Notes: generated by a model not told the origin, from the sequence alone. 64,000 bases of DNA from Paramicrobacterium humi (GCF_900105715.1 NZ_FNRY01000001.1:744001-808000), one strand, 5' to 3'; counted from the first letter of the stretch, positions 50,762-58,835 are shown. Made by a program: numbers and translations.

Positions 50762-50781
50762 GGTGTCTCCTCGAGGTTGTG

Positions 50782-51039
50782 TCAGGCGTCGGTGCTGAGC
50801 GCGGCCGCGAGACGGCTCTCGTCGACGCGCCAGAAGGTGTGCTGCTCTCCGTCGACGAGGATCACGGGGATCTGCTCCCAGTACCGCTCGTTCAGGGCGG
50901 GGTCGTCGAGAATCGACTTCTCATCGACGGTGACGGATGCCGCGGGGCCGAGACCCGCGATCACGCGGTTCACGGCGTCCCGCGCGTCATCGCACAAGTG
51001 GCATCCGGGCTTGCCGATGATTGTCACGGTGCGCGTCAT
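50782..51039 (-). CDS. glutaredoxin-like (DUF836-type) protein
   Basis: 85 residues, thioredoxin fold: VTIIGKPGCHLCDDARDAV with a CxxC pair, then YWEQIPVILVDGEQHTFWRVDE with the cis-Pro. A likely dithiol reductase in the cytoplasm. Leaderless: TAGGCT 6 nt before ATG 51039. Divergent from the gene at 51074 with only 34 bp between starts. Confidence 0.87.
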   Translation of the reverse strand: MTRTVTIIGKPGCHLCDDARDAVNRVIAGLGPAASVTVDEKSILDDPALNERYWEQIPVILVDGEQHTFWRVDESRLAAALSTDA

Positions 51040-51051
51040 GGTCCCAGCCTA
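51040..51051 (-). promoter_or_regulatory. -10 box of leaderless glutaredoxin gene
   Basis: TAGGCT (51051-51046), 6-nt spacer, ATG 51039. Confidence 0.5.
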
Positions 51052-51061
51052 ATCCGCGTCG

Positions 51062-51073
51062 TAGGCTGACCGT
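51062..51073 (+). promoter_or_regulatory. -10 box of leaderless gene at 51074
   Basis: TAGGCT (51062-51067), 6-nt spacer, GTG 51074. Only 10 bp from the opposing TAGGCT. Confidence 0.5.
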
Positions 51074-51673
51074 GTGTCCTCGGCAGCCGTCGTCCCTCTC
51101 GTTCCGGCACGTTCGCTGCGCCGCACCGCGGTGCTGCTCGTCATCGTGTGCGTTGTCGCCGAGCCACTCGTGCTCGCGGCGATGATCGCGAACCCCTCGT
51201 TCTTCCTGCGCGGCATGATGCTGCAGGGCGCGATCATCGGCGCTCTCGCGCTCGCGGCGTGGCTCGCGTGGATGCCGCGCGCGACGCTTCTTCTCGACAC
51301 GGAGCAGCGCAGCATCCGCTACGACAGGGTCTCGTCGCGCCGAGTGCCGTTCTCGAGCATCGCCCGCGTCACCCTCGGCGGGTCCGAGCGGAGCGCGTGG
51401 CTTGTCATCTGGGACGGAGCCGATAGCACGATCGCGCAGGTTCACGTCATCGCGGGTCGCCGTTCCTCGCTCGGGATGCCGCAGCGCGCGGCTCTCGCGG
51501 AGCTGCTCGAAGCGGCTTCGGCTCCGGGGCTCGAGCTGCACGACTCCGGCCGTCCCGGTCGACAGCTGCTGGCGGCGGGCACCCTCGTGGCGACGGACGC
51601 CGCCGCCGCATGGCTCAGGGACCCTGGCGCCGCGGTCGGGCCGGACGCGCTGACGCGGCAGGGCACGAACTGA
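51074..51673 (+). CDS. membrane protein with PH-like domain, unknown function
   Basis: 199 residues. Two membrane helices (about 17-38 and 48-67), then a soluble region beginning PRATLLLDTEQRSIRYDRVSSRRVPFSSIARVTLG, reminiscent of bacterial PH-like membrane proteins, and an Ala-rich helical tail. No catalytic motif. Start at GTG 51074 from the TAGGCT box. Confidence 0.68.
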   Translation: MSSAAVVPLVPARSLRRTAVLLVIVCVVAEPLVLAAMIANPSFFLRGMMLQGAIIGALALAAWLAWMPRATLLLDTEQRSIRYDRVSSRRVPFSSIARVTLGGSERSAWLVIWDGADSTIAQVHVIAGRRSSLGMPQRAALAELLEAASAPGLELHDSGRPGRQLLAAGTLVATDAAAAWLRDPGAAVGPDALTRQGTN

Positions 51674-51682
51674 GCGCTCGCT

Positions 51683-51702
51683 CCGCTGGTCGCGGGCAGC
51701 GG
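51683..51702. terminator. hairpin between convergent genes
   Basis: CCGCTG (51683-51688) pairs with CAGCGG (51697-51702) across an 8-nt loop, in the 33-bp gap between two convergent stops. No T-tract. Confidence 0.45.
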
Positions 51703-51706
51703 GCGT

Positions 51707-51976
51707 TCAGACGTCGATGCCGGAATCGACCTGATTGGCGAGAGCTCGAACGATGTCCTCCCAGTCGGTGCCGTCGATGAACGGCGTCGCATGGTCGGGC
51801 AGCACCGCACCGTAGACGGGCGAGCCCTCTTCACCCTTCATGTTGATGAGCACGAGGTGGCCGTAGACGACACCCGTGAGAACCTCGGTCACAGACCACG
51901 CGGTGGGACCGGTCGGCACGATTTCGAACTCGCGATCCTTGTGCTCGATCCTCCGGGTGCCGATCTTGTCCGCCAT
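51707..51976 (-). CDS. small conserved protein of unknown function
   Basis: 89 residues: charged start (MADKIGTRRIEHKDREFEIV), predicted strands WSVTEVLTGVVYGHLVLINMKG, and a C-terminal helix DWEDIVRALANQV. Soluble. No family recognised. GAGGAGG lies 5 nt before ATG 51976, so longer upstream frames are not used. Between a membrane-protein gene (convergent) and the PAP2 gene. Confidence 0.68.
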   Translation of the reverse strand: MADKIGTRRIEHKDREFEIVPTGPTAWSVTEVLTGVVYGHLVLINMKGEEGSPVYGAVLPDHATPFIDGTDWEDIVRALANQVDSGIDV

Positions 51977-52059
51977 GATGCCTCCTCGCGATTCGTCATC
52001 GTGTGGCTCCACTATCGCGTCTTCGCCCGGTCGGGGCAAGGGCTTGTCATCGCCCGCAT

Positions 52060-52725
52060 TCACGACACCTCGGACATCGCGTCGGGTTCATCGGACAGGG
52101 ATCGCCGCGGCGAGATGTAGGAGACTACGGCGACCGCAACGATGGCGACGGACGTGCCGAGGAGGGCGCCGGCCATGGTGTCGGAGAGCCAGTGCATCGC
52201 CAAATATGTGCGGCTCCACGCCATGACGAGTACCCACGCACATGCGAGTACCCACACAATGGCGCGGTCGGCAACGAGCGCGAGCGTGATCGCGAAGACT
52301 GCCGCGATCGTCGTGTGCCCGGAGGGGAAGGAGTCGCTGCCCGCCGTCAGGATATGGTCCGCCGGCCGCGGCCTGTCGACGAGGGTCTTCAGGGTCTCTG
52401 ACGCGACAGTGCCGATTACCACTCCCGTCCCGAGCGCAATCCCGGCCCGCCAGCGCCTGAACACGAAGAACGCGCACATCGCTATCGCCGTGATGACGAT
52501 CATGCTCTTTGTGCCGCCGACGAGATTGAGCGTGCGGGCGAGAGCGTCAGCGAACGGAGAGCTCGAGGCCGTCACGAAGCCATGCCAGGGCGCGTCCACC
52601 AGCACCGCCTTCCCATGCTCGGCCAGGCCGATCCACGCGCCGAACGCCCCCACAGCGACAATGACGGCGATGGCGCAGACGACGGCGACCTTGTTCGGTG
52701 CAGGGAGGGGACGAGGCGAGAGCAT
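52060..52725 (-). CDS. PAP2-family membrane phosphatase
   Basis: 221 residues, five or six membrane helices. All three PAP2 signatures are intact: KTLVDRPRP, PSGHT and SRTYLAMHWLSDTMAG. Members remove phosphate from lipid phosphates or undecaprenyl pyrophosphate on the outer face of the membrane. AAAGGA 5 nt before ATG 52725. Lies downstream of a two-component pair on the same strand after a 108-bp gap holding a hairpin; recycling of polyprenyl carrier for the nearby glycosylation genes is inferred. Confidence 0.9.
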   Translation of the reverse strand: MLSPRPLPAPNKVAVVCAIAVIVAVGAFGAWIGLAEHGKAVLVDAPWHGFVTASSSPFADALARTLNLVGGTKSMIVITAIAMCAFFVFRRWRAGIALGTGVVIGTVASETLKTLVDRPRPADHILTAGSDSFPSGHTTIAAVFAITLALVADRAIVWVLACAWVLVMAWSRTYLAMHWLSDTMAGALLGTSVAIVAVAVVSYISPRRSLSDEPDAMSEVS

Positions 52726-52797
52726 GAGTTTCCTTTCGAGCCGAGTCGCACGCTACAAGCGCTTCTCGAAAGGACGGCGGCAATCAGCAGCCCGCGT

Positions 52798-52813
52798 CTG
52801 AGAAACCTCTCAG
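52798..52813. other. hairpin/dyad between the sensor kinase and the PAP2 gene
   Basis: CTGAGA-AACC-TCTCAG, perfect 6-bp dyad 73 bp before the PAP2 start. Could be an operator or a weak terminator. Confidence 0.35.
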
Positions 52814-52833
52814 CCGGCAGCATCCGCCGAGAG

Positions 52834-54234
52834 TCAAACGCCCCGCGCCGCCGCTTCGCCACGCGACCGCGTGTCAGGAAACTCACACCGGACGGTCAAC
52901 CCGGCGCCCAGCTCATTGAGGAGAGCGATCGTGCCCCGCGCCTTCCGCACGATTGCCGCGACGATCGCGAGCCCGAGTCCGGCTCCCGAGTCGGCTGCAC
53001 CCTTTCGCTCTCGAGTGAAGCGGCCGAGCGCGAGCGATTCGAACTCCGGGTCCATGCCGCCGCCCGTGTCGCTGACCTCGAGGATGACGCTGTGCTCCTC
53101 GCGGACAAGTGAGACGACGAGGCGGCCGCTGTCGCCGAGCGCTCGGAGAGCGTTGCCGACGAGATTGTCGATGCAGCGCCCGAAGTCCTGGGGCTCGATC
53201 GCGAATGTCGCGGCATCATCGTCGGCGCTGTCGGGAGCGACGTAGTGGATCTCCACCGCCCTGCCCTCAGCGCGGAATCGCGCCCTGTCGACCGCCTCGA
53301 TCGTCTCGCGTTCGAGTTCGGCGAGCGAGGAACGTCCCTCACTGTCGACCGCCTCGATCGCGGAGAGATCGAGGAGCGAGTTGACGAGTGCCGCCAACCG
53401 GTCGAGCTGCCGGCGCGCCCGCTCGACATCGTCGACCATCTGCTCCACCGACGAGGCCTCCGAGACGGCCACCTGCAGCTGCGCGCTCAAGAGCGCGATC
53501 GGCGTGCGCAGCTCGTGGCTCGCATCCGAGACGAGCTGCCGCTCTCGCAGAGCAGAGTCCCTCAAGCGCGCGATGAGGTCGTTGAGGGTTCGAGCGAGCT
53601 GCGAGATCTCGTCGTTCGCTTCACCGATCTCGAGCAGTTCCGTCGACGGAGAGTCGCTGAGCTCCTCGGCGCTGCGCCGCAGTCGCCGCACGGGACCAAG
53701 CGACACGGACGCCAAGACCCAGGCGGCGGCAGCGGCGCCCCCGGCGATGAGGGCAAGTCCGACGACGAGGAGCGCGCGCATCTGGCCGAGGATCGTCTTT
53801 TCTTCGGCCGCATCGCGGGCAGCGATGACCGTCCACGGTTCGCCCGCCACATCGACGCGAGTGATCAGCACGACATAGGACGACGAGCCGACCGAGACCT
53901 CGTCGGACTCACGATCGGCGACGGGATTCGGCAGCAGCGGAAGGAGGCCGGCCGGAAGGGTGTCGACGGGGACGCTGCCATCGGGCCGGACGACGGCGAT
54001 GTGCTGCGAGGGTCCCGGCGGGTCCAGCGCGTCCTTCGGCTCCGTCGTGAGTGCCACGGTGTAGGCCGAGCTGTCGCTCGCGAGAACCGCCTCCGTCCCG
54101 TCGCGCACGATCCGCTCGAGCTGCTCGTTGATGGCCATCCCCGCTGTGATGGCGATGAGGATCGCGATCACGAGGCTGCCTCCGGCGATGCGCCCTCGGA
54201 TGCCCATGTTGCGCAGCAGCGGGAAGCCGGCCAT
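52834..54234 (-). CDS. sensor histidine kinase of OmpR-type system
   Basis: 466 residues. TM1 about 14-35, extracytoplasmic sensor 36-150, TM2 about 152-175, HAMP, H-box DASHELRTPIALLSAQ with the phospho-His, N-box DNLVGNALRAL, and DTGGGMD with GAGLGLAIV. Phosphorylates the regulator whose stop overlaps its ATG by one base (TGATG at 54236-54232). Signal unknown; location beside envelope glycosylation genes suggests an envelope cue. Confidence 0.92.
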   Translation of the reverse strand: MAGFPLLRNMGIRGRIAGGSLVIAILIAITAGMAINEQLERIVRDGTEAVLASDSSAYTVALTTEPKDALDPPGPSQHIAVVRPDGSVPVDTLPAGLLPLLPNPVADRESDEVSVGSSSYVVLITRVDVAGEPWTVIAARDAAEEKTILGQMRALLVVGLALIAGGAAAAAWVLASVSLGPVRRLRRSAEELSDSPSTELLEIGEANDEISQLARTLNDLIARLRDSALRERQLVSDASHELRTPIALLSAQLQVAVSEASSVEQMVDDVERARRQLDRLAALVNSLLDLSAIEAVDSEGRSSLAELERETIEAVDRARFRAEGRAVEIHYVAPDSADDDAATFAIEPQDFGRCIDNLVGNALRALGDSGRLVVSLVREEHSVILEVSDTGGGMDPEFESLALGRFTRERKGAADSGAGLGLAIVAAIVRKARGTIALLNELGAGLTVRCEFPDTRSRGEAAARGV

Positions 54235-54911
54235 CACGACTCGTCGACGATGAGTCGGAAGCCGACGCCGCGTTCGGTGACGATGCGGACGCCGGCGGCA
54301 AGCTGGTCGAGCTTTCGGCGCAGGTAGCTCACATACTGGTCGACGATGTTCGGGTCGATGTGCGCGTCCGTCTGCCACACGGCATCGAGGACTTCCCGGC
54401 GCGTGACCGTCTCGCCGAGCCGGCGGGCGAGAACGTGGAGCACGTCGAACTCGGTGCTGCTGAGCGGCACGTCCTTGTCGCGGAAGATCACGCGATGCCT
54501 GACGAGGTCGATCGTCAGCTCACCGACCGCAACGCGGGTCGTCTCTCGGGGCGCATCTCGACGCGTGACGGCGCGAATGCGAGCGCCGAGCTCGGCGAAG
54601 TCGAACGGCTTGATCATGTAGTCGTCCGCGCCGGAATCAAGGCCCCGCACCCGGTCGTCGATGGCGTTGCGGGCGGTCAGCAGGATCACCGCGATGGCGG
54701 GGTTCAGACCCTTCAGCCGGCGGCTCAACTCGAAGCCGGACATTCCCGGGAGCATGACGTCGACGATGGCGACGTCCACGGCGTCGCTGTGGGCGATGCT
54801 CAGTGCGTCGATTCCGTCGTGGGCCTCGATGACGTGGTGGCCGTCCGACGCGAGACCCCGCGCGAGGAGCGCCGTCATCTCGTGCTCGTCATCAACCGCC
54901 AGGATCCTCAT
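54234..54911 (-). CDS. OmpR/PhoB-type response regulator
   Basis: 225 residues. Receiver with D7/D8, phospho-acceptor D51 in IVDVMLPG, Thr in LLTARNA and Lys in YMIKPFD; winged-helix DNA-binding domain from about 128 (LSSTEFDVLHVLARR, NIVDQYVSYLRRKLD, TERGVGFRL). AAGGAG 7 nt before ATG 54911. First gene of the system and divergent from the glycosyltransferase operon, which is the most likely target along with the PAP2 gene. Confidence 0.93.
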   Translation of the reverse strand: MRILAVDDEHEMTALLARGLASDGHHVIEAHDGIDALSIAHSDAVDVAIVDVMLPGMSGFELSRRLKGLNPAIAVILLTARNAIDDRVRGLDSGADDYMIKPFDFAELGARIRAVTRRDAPRETTRVAVGELTIDLVRHRVIFRDKDVPLSSTEFDVLHVLARRLGETVTRREVLDAVWQTDAHIDPNIVDQYVSYLRRKLDQLAAGVRIVTERGVGFRLIVDES

Positions 54912-55083
54912 CTGCGGCTCCTTCCGCACGTGGGCCGCGCTGTCGCGATGTGCCCTCATCCTAAATCGCCCGCCACTGCCCGCGACGCGCCGATTCCTGT
55001 GAGCACTTTCACGAAGCATGGCTGATATCCCACCCCTCCCCAAGACTTCGCACGGACGATGGCCGGAGAGAAGGAGGCGGCGG

Positions 55084-56598
55084 ATGCTCACAACGCTCGA
55101 CGCACGCCATGCACACCTCCGTCCGCTGCACGCTCTCGCACACGCGACAGCCGCGCGAGTGTCGGCGACGGCCGGCATCGGAGTGTTCGCCGGCGCGCTC
55201 TCGCTTGTGGGCGCTGGCACCCCGTCGTATTGGGGCGATGAGGCTGCGAGCGTGCTTGCCGCCGCCCGCCCGCTTCCCGTCCTCTTCGGCATGCTCGGGC
55301 ACATCGACGCCGTTCATGGCGTTTACTACGTCTTCCTGCACTACTGGATCGCGCTCGTCGGCTCCTCGGAGGCCGCGGTTCGCCTTCCGAGCTCCGTCGC
55401 TGTCGGCGTCGCGGCCGCGGGGACCGTCGTTCTCGCGCGTCGCTTGTTCGGCACGCCGAGCGGGATCATCGCGGGGCTGCTCTTCGCGGTGATTCCGCAA
55501 GTGACGCGGATGGGCGTCGAAGCGCGATCGTACGCGTTCAGCATGGCCGCTGCCGTGTGGCTGACGGTCTTCGTCGTCGTTCTCGTGCGCCGGCGGGTGT
55601 CGGACTGGCGGCTCTGGGCGCTGTACGCGCTCGCGTCCGCGGCATCCGTCTACCTGTTCTTGTACCTGGTGTTCCTTCTCGCGGCCCACTTCGTCGGCGT
55701 GCTGCTCTTCCGGGCCGGCCGTGCGACGATGTGGCGCTGGGCGGCGTCGGCGGGGCTCGCACTCGTGCTCGCGACGCCGATCCTTGCGCTCGGCTTCGCG
55801 CAACGCGGCCAGATCGCCTTCCTCGCTCGGCGCGACTATGCAACGGCGAGCTCGGTGTTCGTGCACCAGTGGTTCGGCACGCTCGGCTTCGCTCTCGCCG
55901 CGTGGGCGCTGATCGCGCTCGCCCTCATCGGGGTGCTCACACGGCGTGTGGCCGAGTGGCGCGGCGCGGCGCTCGTGGGCGTCTGGGGTTTCGTGCCGAG
56001 CGGTCTGCTGATCGCGGGCAATGACGTCGTGAGCCCGATGTACAACCTCCGCTACGTCACGTTCTGCGTGCCCGCCGTCGCGGTCGTCATGGCGCTCGGG
56101 CTCGTCACGCTCGGCGGCGTCTTCCGCGATCGGGCGGCGCGCCTGACGGCAGTCGCTCTCGGCATCGGCCTCGTGGCGGGTCTCGCCGCGCCTTCGTACA
56201 TCGCCCAGCGCGGTCCGGTCGGGAAGGACGGCGGCAGCGATCTGAGGCAGACCGCTCAGGCGATAGCGGCGAACGCCACCTCGGGCGATGCTGTCGTCTT
56301 CGACGAGTCGGTGAAGCCGTCGCGGCGTCCGCGACTCGCAGCGGATCTGTACCCCGCGTCGTTCGCGGGACTCGACGATGTCGCGCTCGAGCGCTCGTAC
56401 CGCGGCCGAACGGCCTTGTGGGACGAGGTCGCCCCGCTGCCGGCCCTGGCCGGGAATCTCGCGCCGCACCGCGTCGTATGGGCTGTCGAGGAGTCGCTCG
56501 CCAGCCCCGACGTCTCGACGCTTCGGTCGTTCGGCTATTCGGTCGCGGAGACGATCGACGTGCACCGCACCGTCATCTACAAACTCGTCAAGGAGTGA
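55084..56598 (+). CDS. GT-C polytopic glycosyltransferase (GT39-like)
   Basis: 504 residues with about 11-13 membrane helices. The first extracytoplasmic loop carries YWGDEAASVLAAARPLPVLF and DAVHGVYYVFLHYW, the acidic catalytic-loop pattern of actinobacterial GT-C mannosyl-type transferases; RLPS follows. Such enzymes move a sugar from a polyprenyl phosphate to an acceptor outside the membrane. ATG 55084 with AAGGAGG 6 nt upstream; an in-frame ATG at 55018 has no ribosome site. The stop is only 4 nt before the next start. Confidence 0.86.
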   Translation: MLTTLDARHAHLRPLHALAHATAARVSATAGIGVFAGALSLVGAGTPSYWGDEAASVLAAARPLPVLFGMLGHIDAVHGVYYVFLHYWIALVGSSEAAVRLPSSVAVGVAAAGTVVLARRLFGTPSGIIAGLLFAVIPQVTRMGVEARSYAFSMAAAVWLTVFVVVLVRRRVSDWRLWALYALASAASVYLFLYLVFLLAAHFVGVLLFRAGRATMWRWAASAGLALVLATPILALGFAQRGQIAFLARRDYATASSVFVHQWFGTLGFALAAWALIALALIGVLTRRVAEWRGAALVGVWGFVPSGLLIAGNDVVSPMYNLRYVTFCVPAVAVVMALGLVTLGGVFRDRAARLTAVALGIGLVAGLAAPSYIAQRGPVGKDGGSDLRQTAQAIAANATSGDAVVFDESVKPSRRPRLAADLYPASFAGLDDVALERSYRGRTALWDEVAPLPALAGNLAPHRVVWAVEESLASPDVSTLRSFGYSVAETIDVHRTVIYKLVKE

Positions 56599-56602
56599 TC
56601 TC

Positions 56603-57361
56603 ATGACCCGCACCATCGCCGTCCTCCCGACCTACAACGAGCGGGACAATCTGCCCCTCGTGATGCGCCGGCTGCGCGCCGCCGTGCCGGAGCTCGAGAT
56701 CCTCATCGTCGATGACGCCTCACCCGACGGGACCGGTGTGCTCGCCGACCAGCTCGCCGCGAGCGATCCGCGATTACGCGTGCTCCATCGCGTCGGCAGA
56801 GGCGGGCTCGGCAGCGCGTACCGTGAGGGCTTCGCCTGGGCGCTCGAGCACGGAGCCGATGTCATCGTCGAGATGGATGCCGACGGCTCGCATCGACCCG
56901 AGGACCTGCCCGCGCTGCTCGGCGCCCTTGCGGGCGCTGATCTCGCCGTTGGCTCGCGGTGGGTCGCGGGCGGCGGGACGATCGACTGGCCGTACCGGCG
57001 TCGGCTGCTGTCGCGCGCCGGCAGCGCGTACGCGCGCCTCGCCCTCGGCATCCGTCAACACGACGTGACCGGCGGCTACCGTGCCTTCCGCGCAGACGCG
57101 CTCGCCGTGCTCGAGACCCGGAGCATGGACAGCCAGGGCTACAGCTTCCAGATCGAGGTGCTGTGGCACGCCGCCCAGGCGCGGCTGCGAGTGGCGGAAG
57201 TGCCGATCATCTTCGCGGAGCGCTTGAGCGGGCGGTCGAAGATGAGCGGCCGCATCGTGGCGGAGGCCATGGTCCGCGTCACCGCCTGGGGGCTCCGTGA
57301 CCTTCCGCGGCGCCTGCGCGCAATCGACCACGTTCCGGAGGGCCGCCGTGTCCCTGCGTAG
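56603..57361 (+). CDS. polyprenyl-phosphate glycosyltransferase (GT2, Dpm1-like)
   Basis: 252 residues, soluble GT-A fold: VLPTYNERDNLPLVM, LIVDDASPDGTG, EMDADGSHRPED (metal-binding DAD), GSRWVAGGGTIDWPYRRRLLSRAGS and DVTGGYRAFR, closely like polyprenol monophosphomannose synthases. Makes the sugar-P-polyprenyl donor on the inner face. It lacks C-terminal membrane helices, unlike CsbB types. AAGGAG overlaps the upstream stop codon. Confidence 0.92.
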   Translation: MTRTIAVLPTYNERDNLPLVMRRLRAAVPELEILIVDDASPDGTGVLADQLAASDPRLRVLHRVGRGGLGSAYREGFAWALEHGADVIVEMDADGSHRPEDLPALLGALAGADLAVGSRWVAGGGTIDWPYRRRLLSRAGSAYARLALGIRQHDVTGGYRAFRADALAVLETRSMDSQGYSFQIEVLWHAAQARLRVAEVPIIFAERLSGRSKMSGRIVAEAMVRVTAWGLRDLPRRLRAIDHVPEGRRVPA

Positions 57362-57836
57362 TTCGGCGCTCGTCTCCGACGCCTCGCTCTTCGCGCTCGT
57401 CGGCGGAGTCGGCCTGCTCGTCGACGTCGGCACGTTCAACCTGATCGCCTACTCGGCCCTGCGGCCGGCGGGAAGCGCGCTCGTGCTCACGGCGAAAGTG
57501 ATCGCGACGCTTGCCGCGGTCACCGTGAATTGGATCGGGAACCGCTATCTGACCTTCCGCAGCCGGCGCCGCATCGACACCCTCCGCGAGGCCGTCGAGT
57601 TCGCGACCGTGAGCCTCGCGGGCGGCGCGATAGCGCTCTGGTGCCTGTGGCTCTCGCACGATGTCCTGCGCCTGACGTCGCCGCTTGCCGATAACGTGTC
57701 GGCGAACGTTGTCGGTCTCGCCCTCGGCTCCGCGTTCCGCTTCGCGCTCTACCGGTACTGGGTGTTCGCGGCGGCGCGCACCCACGGCGCGCCCGCCGTG
57801 CTCCCGCAGGCGGACCAGACGTCGGCTCGCTCGTGA
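57348..57836 (+). CDS. GtrA-like flippase-type membrane protein
   Basis: 162 residues with four membrane helices: FALVGGVGLLVDVGTFNLIAY, a second helix with VTVNWIGNRYLTFRS (the GtrA signature), and RFALYRYWVFAA near the end. GtrA proteins are thought to flip polyprenyl-phosphate sugars. GTG 57348 has GGAGG 6 nt upstream and overlaps the GT2 gene by 14 bp. It completes a donor-making, flipping and transferring set. Confidence 0.9.
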   Translation: MSLRSSALVSDASLFALVGGVGLLVDVGTFNLIAYSALRPAGSALVLTAKVIATLAAVTVNWIGNRYLTFRSRRRIDTLREAVEFATVSLAGGAIALWCLWLSHDVLRLTSPLADNVSANVVGLALGSAFRFALYRYWVFAAARTHGAPAVLPQADQTSARS

Positions 57837-57855
57837 GATGCGGGTGCCGCGCACC

Positions 57856-57884
57856 AAAAAGCGCCAGGCCGCGTGGCCTGACGC
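57856..57884 (-). terminator. Rho-independent terminator of the bS22 gene
   Basis: On the minus strand a 10-bp stem with one internal mismatch (57884-57875 with 57870-57861, 4-nt loop) is followed by five T. The stem may also stop transcription from the convergent GtrA gene. Confidence 0.85.
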
Positions 57885-57899
57885 TTCGGTGTCGCTTGC

Positions 57900-57998
57900 T
57901 TACTTCTTGTTGCGACGCTGGTGGCGAGTCTTGCGAAGCAGCTTGCGGTGCTTCTTCTTCGCCATGCGCTTGCGGCGCTTCTTGATAACTGAACCCAC
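57900..57998 (-). CDS. small ribosomal subunit protein bS22 (AURKAIP1/COX24-like)
   Basis: 32 residues: GSVIKKRRKRMAKKKHRKLL then RKTRHQRRNKK. This extremely basic sequence matches the short actinobacterial ribosomal protein bS22, annotated as AURKAIP1/COX24 domain protein. GTG 57998 with GAGG 8 nt upstream; a TACTTT box lies at 58016-58011. Followed by a strong terminator. Easily missed because of its length. Confidence 0.93.
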   Translation of the reverse strand: MGSVIKKRRKRMAKKKHRKLLRKTRHQRRNKK

Positions 57999-58024
57999 GA
58001 AAACCTCACAAAAGTATCGGGTCT

Positions 58025-58043
58025 GGCCGCGCGTGCCGCGGCC
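58025..58043. other. hairpin upstream of the bS22 promoter
   Basis: GGCCGCG (58025-58031) pairs with CGCGGCC (58037-58043) across 5 nt. It lies between the HTH gene stop and the bS22 gene; without a T-tract on the minus strand, termination is uncertain. Confidence 0.35.
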
Positions 58044-58101
58044 GGCAGAAAAATGCCTCGGACCAGTTTACCTGATGATGCGAGGCGCTGGCGCCGCCCG
58101 C

Positions 58102-58296
58102 CTACGCGGTGTCGGCGACGTGCCGCGTGAGCGCCGCCGCGATAGCCGATTCCGGCACACGGAAGGAGCGTCCGAAGCGGATCGCGGGAAGCTCCCCCGC
58201 GTGCACCATGCGGTACACCGTCATCTTCGACACGCGCATCATGTCGGCGACTTCGGCGACCGTCAGGAAGCGCACGTCGTCAAAATCCTTGGCCAT
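58102..58296 (-). CDS. excisionase-type helix-turn-helix protein
   Basis: 64 residues, a single MerR-like/excisionase winged helix: RFLTVAEVADMMRVSKMTVY, RMVHAGELPAIRFGRSFRVP. Related to BldC-type small regulators in size and fold. ATG 58296 with GGAGG 4 nt upstream; the longer in-frame start at 58314 lacks support. The next gene downstream on this strand is bS22, a neighbourhood I recall from other actinobacteria. Confidence 0.87.
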   Translation of the reverse strand: MAKDFDDVRFLTVAEVADMMRVSKMTVYRMVHAGELPAIRFGRSFRVPESAIAAALTRHVADTA

Positions 58297-58397
58297 GCGT
58301 CCTCCTTCCAGCATCCGAACGGCACGATCTCACCCAACATTACTGAGAGAAGCGAGTGGTTGTCGAGCGGATGACGGATGCCGGGAGGCGACGCGCC

Positions 58398-58835
58398 TCA
58401 GCGGCCCAGCCGTTTGCCCATCGCCGTGACGGCGCTCGATACCTTCTGACGAGTGCCGGCGGCGACGTGCCCGATGGCGTCGGCGACCTGCCGCGCCTGC
58501 TCCGGAAGGTGCGCCTGGATCTCGCTCGCGAGGTCCTGTTCACCGAAATCGACGCTGAGGAACGGGATCAGCCAGTCCTCCACCGTCTCGAGCGGAGCGT
58601 AGTCGAGGCTGTAGTAGCGGTGCTGTCCTTCTTCCCGCACCTCGACGAGCCCCGCTTCGCGAAGCACCTTGAGGTGCTTCGACACCGTCGGCTGGCTGAG
58701 CCCCAGCTGCGCCACGATCTCTGACACGCTCGTGCCGCGTACGGCACCGTTCGTCTCCGGTGCGTGACGATCGAGAAGCACGTGCAGGATGTCCCGTCGG
58801 GTGCTGTCCGCGATCACATCGAAAATGTCGGCCAT
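58398..58835 (-). CDS. ArsR-family transcription regulator
   Basis: 145 residues. Winged HTH: DSTRRDILHVLLDRH, SEIVAQLGLSQPTVSKHLKVLREAGLVEVREEGQHRYYSL in parts. No Cys pair typical of metal sensors, so it belongs to the non-metal branch. A helical C-terminal extension (about 95-145) is unusual and of unknown role. Leaderless: TAACCT 6 nt before ATG 58835. Divergent from trkH, 71 bp apart. Confidence 0.88.
   Translation of the reverse strand: MADIFDVIADSTRRDILHVLLDRHAPETNGAVRGTSVSEIVAQLGLSQPTVSKHLKVLREAGLVEVREEGQHRYYSLDYAPLETVEDWLIPFLSVDFGEQDLASEIQAHLPEQARQVADAIGHVAAGTRQKVSSAVTAMGKRLGR

Noticed and set aside
55018-55083. Start of the GT-C gene at ATG 55018
   Set aside because: No ribosome site there, whereas AAGGAGG precedes ATG 55084 at good spacing and the extra residues look non-conserved.
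58025-58043. GGCCGCG/CGCGGCC hairpin as a terminator of the HTH gene
   Set aside because: On the minus strand no T-run follows the stem, so an intrinsic terminator is not supported.
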